From Daphnia pulex (taxonomy: Eukaryota; Arthropoda; Branchiopoda; Diplostraca; Daphniidae): a DNA stretch of 64,000 nt. Below the pieces are notes generated by a model. It was not told where the DNA came from, made no database searches, and saw nothing but the letters and a program-made list of their open reading frames with translations. Below are positions 58,819-64,000 of this stretch, piece by piece. The DNA lies in NCBI RefSeq assembly GCF_021134715.1, contig NC_060021.1:8650501-8714500 (forward strand), given 5' to 3'. Positions within the stretch are counted from its first letter, which is position 1. Each line of letters begins with the position of its first letter. The position numbers and the translations under genes are program-made.

Positions 58819-58866
<48 letters not shown>

Positions 58867-61800
58867 GTTTAACTCTCGGCTCCTGCCATTTTTCTCGCTT
58901 TTTTATCCATCGATTAACGGCGCACAATGAAAATATACTCCCCCCATGAAAAAAGAAAAGCGGGTGAAAGAGAGAAAAGTGGCAACACTATAGGAATGGC
59001 AGTGTCCACATCATTAATCACCATCAAGAGAGAATCACGAACGTATGCGAACGAAAAAAAAAAAAAATAAAAATAAAAGGCCGTCGTGACGTTGTTTCGT
59101 CTCATCATTCTTCCCTCCTATTCAAGATCTCAATCACATTTTCACGGCTCTCTTCCTCCGCAGCCGAGATTAGGTTCTTTCTCTCTGGCATCTATCACTC
59201 CTGGTTCCTAGCGCCTTGAATGCATAATTGCGTAATGATTTTCCAAGTCTAACGGCTAACAAAAGGAAGGTACGAGCTATTCTTCTCAAATGCACGACTT
59301 TCAGTGGTTGTTTGACGAGCCCTCAACGTAGTACATTACACGGGAGCTTTAAACATTCAAAGTACACAACGGAAACTTTGGTTTTTAGATTTAACCTCTG
59401 CTTCTTAAACTTGGGAAATGTTTGTTGGATGAGCTTGGGGTTGTGTAGTATACTAGCAGCAGAATGAGTCCAAGTCTTCTTACCGTATTTGTTGTGGTCG
59501 AGACTTTGCAGCTAATCCTCTTCTTCTCGTCGCTGTCAGACGAATATTTCAACTGAACAGCGTTGAAGAAATCGGGGAGATCCGATGAGCCGGGCTGGAC
59601 AACAACAGGTTTTTGGGCTGTCCAGTTATTTTGCCGGAGCCGGAAATGGAGAGCGCAAGAAGGTTAGCGCTTCACAGCCAGACTGCCGTCCTTCAATGGT
59701 CGTCACGAGCTTTTTCAGGAAAGCACACCGAGAGCCAAGAAGGGAACCAGCAGGGAGGGTTCTGGCGGCAGAGGTGCTAGCGGCGTGTGATTGAGGAAAA
59801 AGAATTCATACTCCGCCTGCGCGAACCTCCTCCATTTGCCAATCCATGGTAAATAACTTCACAGGAATAAATGGAACGTCGACTTCAAGCATCTATCGGA
59901 ATAACAGCAACAACAAAAAAATAATAATAAAAAAAAAACGGAATAAAATAAATAAATAAGACGTTAGCATGCAGGAAAGCACACAAGGAATAAACGAATC
60001 CACTCACAGCACAAATTCAATTTGCCACTTATTATGGTAAATATGAAGTCGATGGAAACAAGACAACAACAACAACAACCCTAAAAAGAAACTAACAGGG
60101 AGCGATTTCGGTGTTCAAATTTTGCGGAAAAATTGTCGCCAATCGATAAATGGATGCACTTGAGCGAAGTGACGTCTAGGAATAGCAAAGGTCAGCAGCT
60201 AGACGCCGTACACACACACAACGTTCTTTCACGTCTATACCGATCTCAGATCCAATATGTTCCACTGTTTACTGCCTTCTTATTTATTTTCCTTTGTTCT
60301 TTCCTTAAACGTCTCGGTTCAAAGTTTCCGTTGACAGATTCAGCCGCTCTCCCACTCTCGAACGAATTCAATTGGAGATAAACACGGTTTTATTCCCTGG
60401 CGATATTGAATAGATTGACGCTCAGCAGCGGTACATCGACGCTAATTAGGCCTACGAACCGTGTCTAAATGTGTACATAACAAAGGATGTGACTGGCACA
60501 TCCATTCAGAGGAGTGAGTCCAGAAACGGGAGTAGGGATGATTGGTAGGGACACGCGGAAGCCCTTAGTCGTTATCGTCTTCGGCAAATTACAGGCTCTA
60601 CTTAACAGTAGGCCTTGCCTTTCAGTCGTGCTGTCGCTCTCCTACTGAATAAGAGCGGACAAATCGAAAACGGTGTAGAAGCAGCGACCGTCCGAGCAGT
60701 TGCGAACATGCAGGGGCCGCAGGATGAGGCAAAGGGATCGATGGCGAGAAACCCGGGGCTCATGTGGACCCTCTCGGAATCATTTTAATCCGATTCCGCC
60801 ATATAAGGTTCATCATCAACCGAGCGGCTATCTTTTGACGGCAGACGCGCGGGCATTCATTGAACCGCCCCCAAAAAAGACTCCTACTCTGAAAAGAAAA
60901 GAAAAATACCGAGATAATGCAGCACCTAGTAGTGTGGGTGAAAGTTGGGGCGTATGATGAGGAGGAGCCGCTTCCGTCATCAGGAAATCCGTCTCTAAAA
61001 ACTTGGACGCTCGCCTTCACGGGCTGGCTGGCTAGAAGACGTTCCGCCTGATTATTCTGAGATTCGACTCTGCCTCTGCGTGACGAGCCTGGTTATGAAA
61101 GATGACATTTGGTCAAAAGGAACGCCAGCAAAGCTCTCAACTCTCTCTTTGTCTCTCAATTTACTTTCGTCTCATTATACTGGGCACCACTTTTGATGAA
61201 TCCTAATTCCTTGTATGATGTCCACGAACAATTGAAGATGGGATGAAACATTCAACTTCCGGACTTTTTCCTACCTCTTCTGTCCTTTGTCAAACGGTCC
61301 TCTGTCCTCGTCCCAACTATTTGAATTGTTATCGTCAAATATTAATGGCATTGTTCGCTCGACTGACTGAACCCATGGACAAATTAGCAAGTCAGCGATC
61401 CTGGCAGATAAAGCGAAGAAAAGGAAATCGACTACCTAATTTCTGTGAAACCTCATCCCTCTTAGTCCAATCAACTTGACAGCGCAGAAATGTTGGGCAG
61501 AACAAGGAGGGGAAATCAATTCTCCTGATTTTCGTATGTCGCAGCCTCTCCCTATTTTGGCCCCATTCTTCTTTATTTGTGTTCATTTGCCTTCGCAGAG
61601 TCGGTGAACTCGTTTCCGGAGAGATAGCAACGAATCCGTTTCCGTGGACATGGCGTTTTTACTCCCGAATTTTTGTTTTTCTTTCCCTTCGTAAACATCG
61701 TCTCTCTCCCTGCTGTTCTCTATCTCGATCTTCCCTGACAACCAACATCCCTCATTTCAAAACAAAGATGCAGTAGACAAGATAGAAAGAGCCTAACAAA

Positions 61801-64000
61801 TGACTTCTATGTTATTTTTTCAATTTGTGCGATGGCTACCCACCATGGAGAATTCGGTTCATTTTTCATCGCATTACGAGGAGGCAGAGCCGAGAGGAAC
61901 ACGTATCGATGCCGTTAGGTCGATGCCTGTTGTCACGAAAGCCCGCACTCGTTCACTGGCCGTTTCGTTCGACGGGCGACAAGTTGACAGGCCCGTTTCT
62001 CACGTTTCTCTTAATCGATATTTCGCAGATAAAGTCAAGACGGATTCTGCAACACTGAATGAACAATCGCTCGGCGCAGCAGACAGGCCGAATGCTTCTC
62101 GTTATTATATGTAATTCAATAGCGAGCGTCTCGCATGTCGCCATCGATCGTGGCGCACGACGAAAATGAAAACTATCCAATATTCTCCCAATACGAGTAG
62201 GATCAAATAGATTTTTTTCATTGCTCCGTTACATCTCTTGATTCCCGTATGCGTAACTCTTTTTCTTCCCTTTCTCGTCGTCCCTTTTCCTTGTTGTTGT
62301 TGTTGTTGCGACGGCAACATCCCGCGTCCCGGGAATATTATCTGTCGCCCTTGCCATAAAATAATAATATAAAAAAAAGCGAGAAAGTAAAAGACTCCAC
62401 CTACGCTGTGCGGCCGTGAGTTCTCTTTCTCCAATAGCGGTAGAATTACGGATACGTGACGCTCGTTCGCGCAACGGTAGCAAAGTAATTTTTTAAAGAA
62501 GAAAGAAAAGATACAGGAGAAAATGACGCCAACGGGGGGGAAGAAAGCAAAAAGGGAAACACGCAGTTGCTCTACTCGTTTCGCATATCACCTTCGCATC
62601 CCCCCTTACAAATACTCATTTTGCCATGCAAGTGCCTCCACCCGTGAAACCTATTTCATCGGGATATTACCCGATTTTTGGGAACCCTTTCAACCTAATT
62701 AATTTCTAAGGTTGCGGCGCTGTAAAATTATCGAGCGCCCTGGAAAATTTAATCACCTTAGAGATTAGCAAATTGGGGTTACCTCACTCAAGTAGAAATG
62801 AAACAGCAAGCTGACTTTGATGAGTGCCCATTTTTCATCCGAGTGTCAGTGACGAGTGGGTGGACCGCCAATTCATCTGGGCAGTGCATCCGCATGTTCC
62901 GGAGCTGTCAGGGTCGGTCAGGACTGTCAGAGGCTTTATTCTTCTTTACGCTTCCCTTTAAGCTGCTCTCCGCCTCTTCTTGCGCACATTTATGAAGTAT
63001 ATGTGTTTAGCTTTGGCTCTGCTAAAGAACGGAACGGTCGGCTAAATTCGGTTCACTAATAATCAAAAGGATGTTGGGAGTTCTTACCCCCCCCCTCTTT
63101 TCCATCCAACCGAGGGATGGATGAAGATTCTTCCAAGACCCACTCCGGATCGAACTAAAACCGGAAGTAACTCTGCTGGAAGTAAGGGAGGTTAACTGCC
63201 ATCTATGGCCAAGTCGTTCCAACCACGGCACGTTCCGGAAGTCGCCAGACTGCTACTTGATTGACTCTGAGTAGCTATAGAATTCAAAGTGGCCAAGTAC
63301 GTGGCTGAAATTTTCCCGCAAGAATGGCAACTTAGATGAGCCATTTTCAGGCACGTGTTATCATCTGAAAAAGAAAAAGTAAGAAAATGGTTAACGAAAT
63401 TGGAAAAAAAGCACAATAGCAGATTTATCCTATTAATTGGAAACGTAGTTCTAGTGTACATGTTTCAGCAGTGTAGACCATTTTGCTTTGTTTGCGACTT
63501 TACGGACGGCTATCGAACGTGTGATCTTTGTAAGAACAGTGCCTCCGTCTAATCCATAAAAGATACGATACTTAGATAGCTCAGACGACATCAACCATCA
63601 CTGAGCTGGAGCAAATTAGTCTGAGAGGCTTAACAAAAAGGGAATTTAGTGATCAGAAAAACAAATTACTGAACTTTGGTTTTATACAGGGTATTAAAAC
63701 TACAGCATTTAAGCTTCAATAAGATCTTCAAGTTCATAGATCTCTGAAAACCTCAATAAATTCTTATGTTTTATTTTAAATTCTTCTTATTTTCAGCATT
63801 CCTGACCCAAATATTTTTTTAATTGTGAGATTTTTAAAGTGAAGTCAATGGAAATTACAAGACGGTAGTTTACAAGAAAATGTGATTCACCATAACATTC
63901 GAAAACTATGTAGGCTAATGGATTTTAACTTTTAAGGTCATTGGTGAGTCATCAATGATCCATTTTTCGAATAGAACACCCTGAACCTATCTCAAGTTGG
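57443..64000. other. Long region with no recognised gene
   Basis: Pyrimidine/purine-strand-biased low-complexity DNA, with homopolymers at 58607-58618 (C) and 58821-58863 (A). All open frames are short, compositionally non-coding and unsupported by splice-linked neighbours. It may hold the promoter and 5' UTR exon(s) of the minus-strand PH gene and regulatory DNA. No tRNA or rRNA was recognised. Confidence 0.45.
58821..58863. repeat. 43-bp poly(A) tract
   Basis: An uninterrupted run of 43 A residues. It could be the tail of a retroposed element, but no element body or target duplication was identified on either side. Confidence 0.9.

Noticed and set aside
58821..58863. Poly(A) tract as evidence of a retroposon
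   Set aside because: No reverse transcriptase, SINE body or target-site duplication is visible next to it; it is recorded only as a simple repeat.

Overview
The window looks like arthropod nuclear DNA, most likely a branchiopod crustacean of the Daphnia type. This is inferred from compact multi-exon genes with 50-100 bp GT-AG introns, TCAGTC/TCATTC initiators 30-36 bp downstream of TATA boxes, Tyr/Thr-rich cuticle-like repeat sequences, and a gene set that includes Wnt8, an FBXL15/jetlag-type F-box protein and a trypsin. Most gene models below were joined by hand from splice sites with the reading phase checked across each junction. No transcript data were available.

Left part (1-21 kb). A Raw-like gene (+; 5' end not found) carries an EF-hand-like N-terminus and two nucleoside-deoxyribosyltransferase-like domains. 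Two secreted, repeat-built Thr/Pro-rich genes (-) at 6.4-8.3 and 9.95-10.5 kb share exon layout and a nearly identical promoter box. A BRWD/PHIP-related gene (+, 13.0-17.2 kb) has lost the WD40 part and the second bromodomain, and ends in a Lys-rich repeat tail. It is followed by a degenerate stretch, a 207-bp tandem repeat of exon-like units, and two tandem Tyr-rich pseudogene copies.

Middle (21-36 kb). 21-28.3 kb is largely non-coding, with diverged repeats, one good CTCF-type motif and a small broken coding remnant. A three-exon Ly6/Quiver-type GPI-anchored protein (-) lies at 28.3-28.9 kb, with exons too short to stand out as long ORFs. A complete 942-residue M1 aminopeptidase N (-, 17 coding exons) spans 29.6-35.2 kb. 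Its third coding intron contains a whole five-exon gene on the opposite strand for a secreted Pro/Gln/Met-rich protein.

Right part (37-58 kb) is gene-dense: Wnt8 (-, nine exons, 344 aa), an FBXL15/jetlag-like F-box/LRR protein (-), a trypsin-like serine protease (+), a five-finger C2H2 protein (-) head-to-head with an Aven homologue (+), and two paralogous PH-domain proteins related to PLEKHB/evectin arranged tail-to-tail (+ at 48.5-50.7 kb, - at 51.6-57.4 kb). From 57.4 kb to the end I found no coding gene.

The genes do not form one pathway. The co-organised units are the promoter-sharing secreted repeat genes, the nested gene inside the aminopeptidase, the C2H2/Aven divergent pair and the PH-domain paralogue pair.
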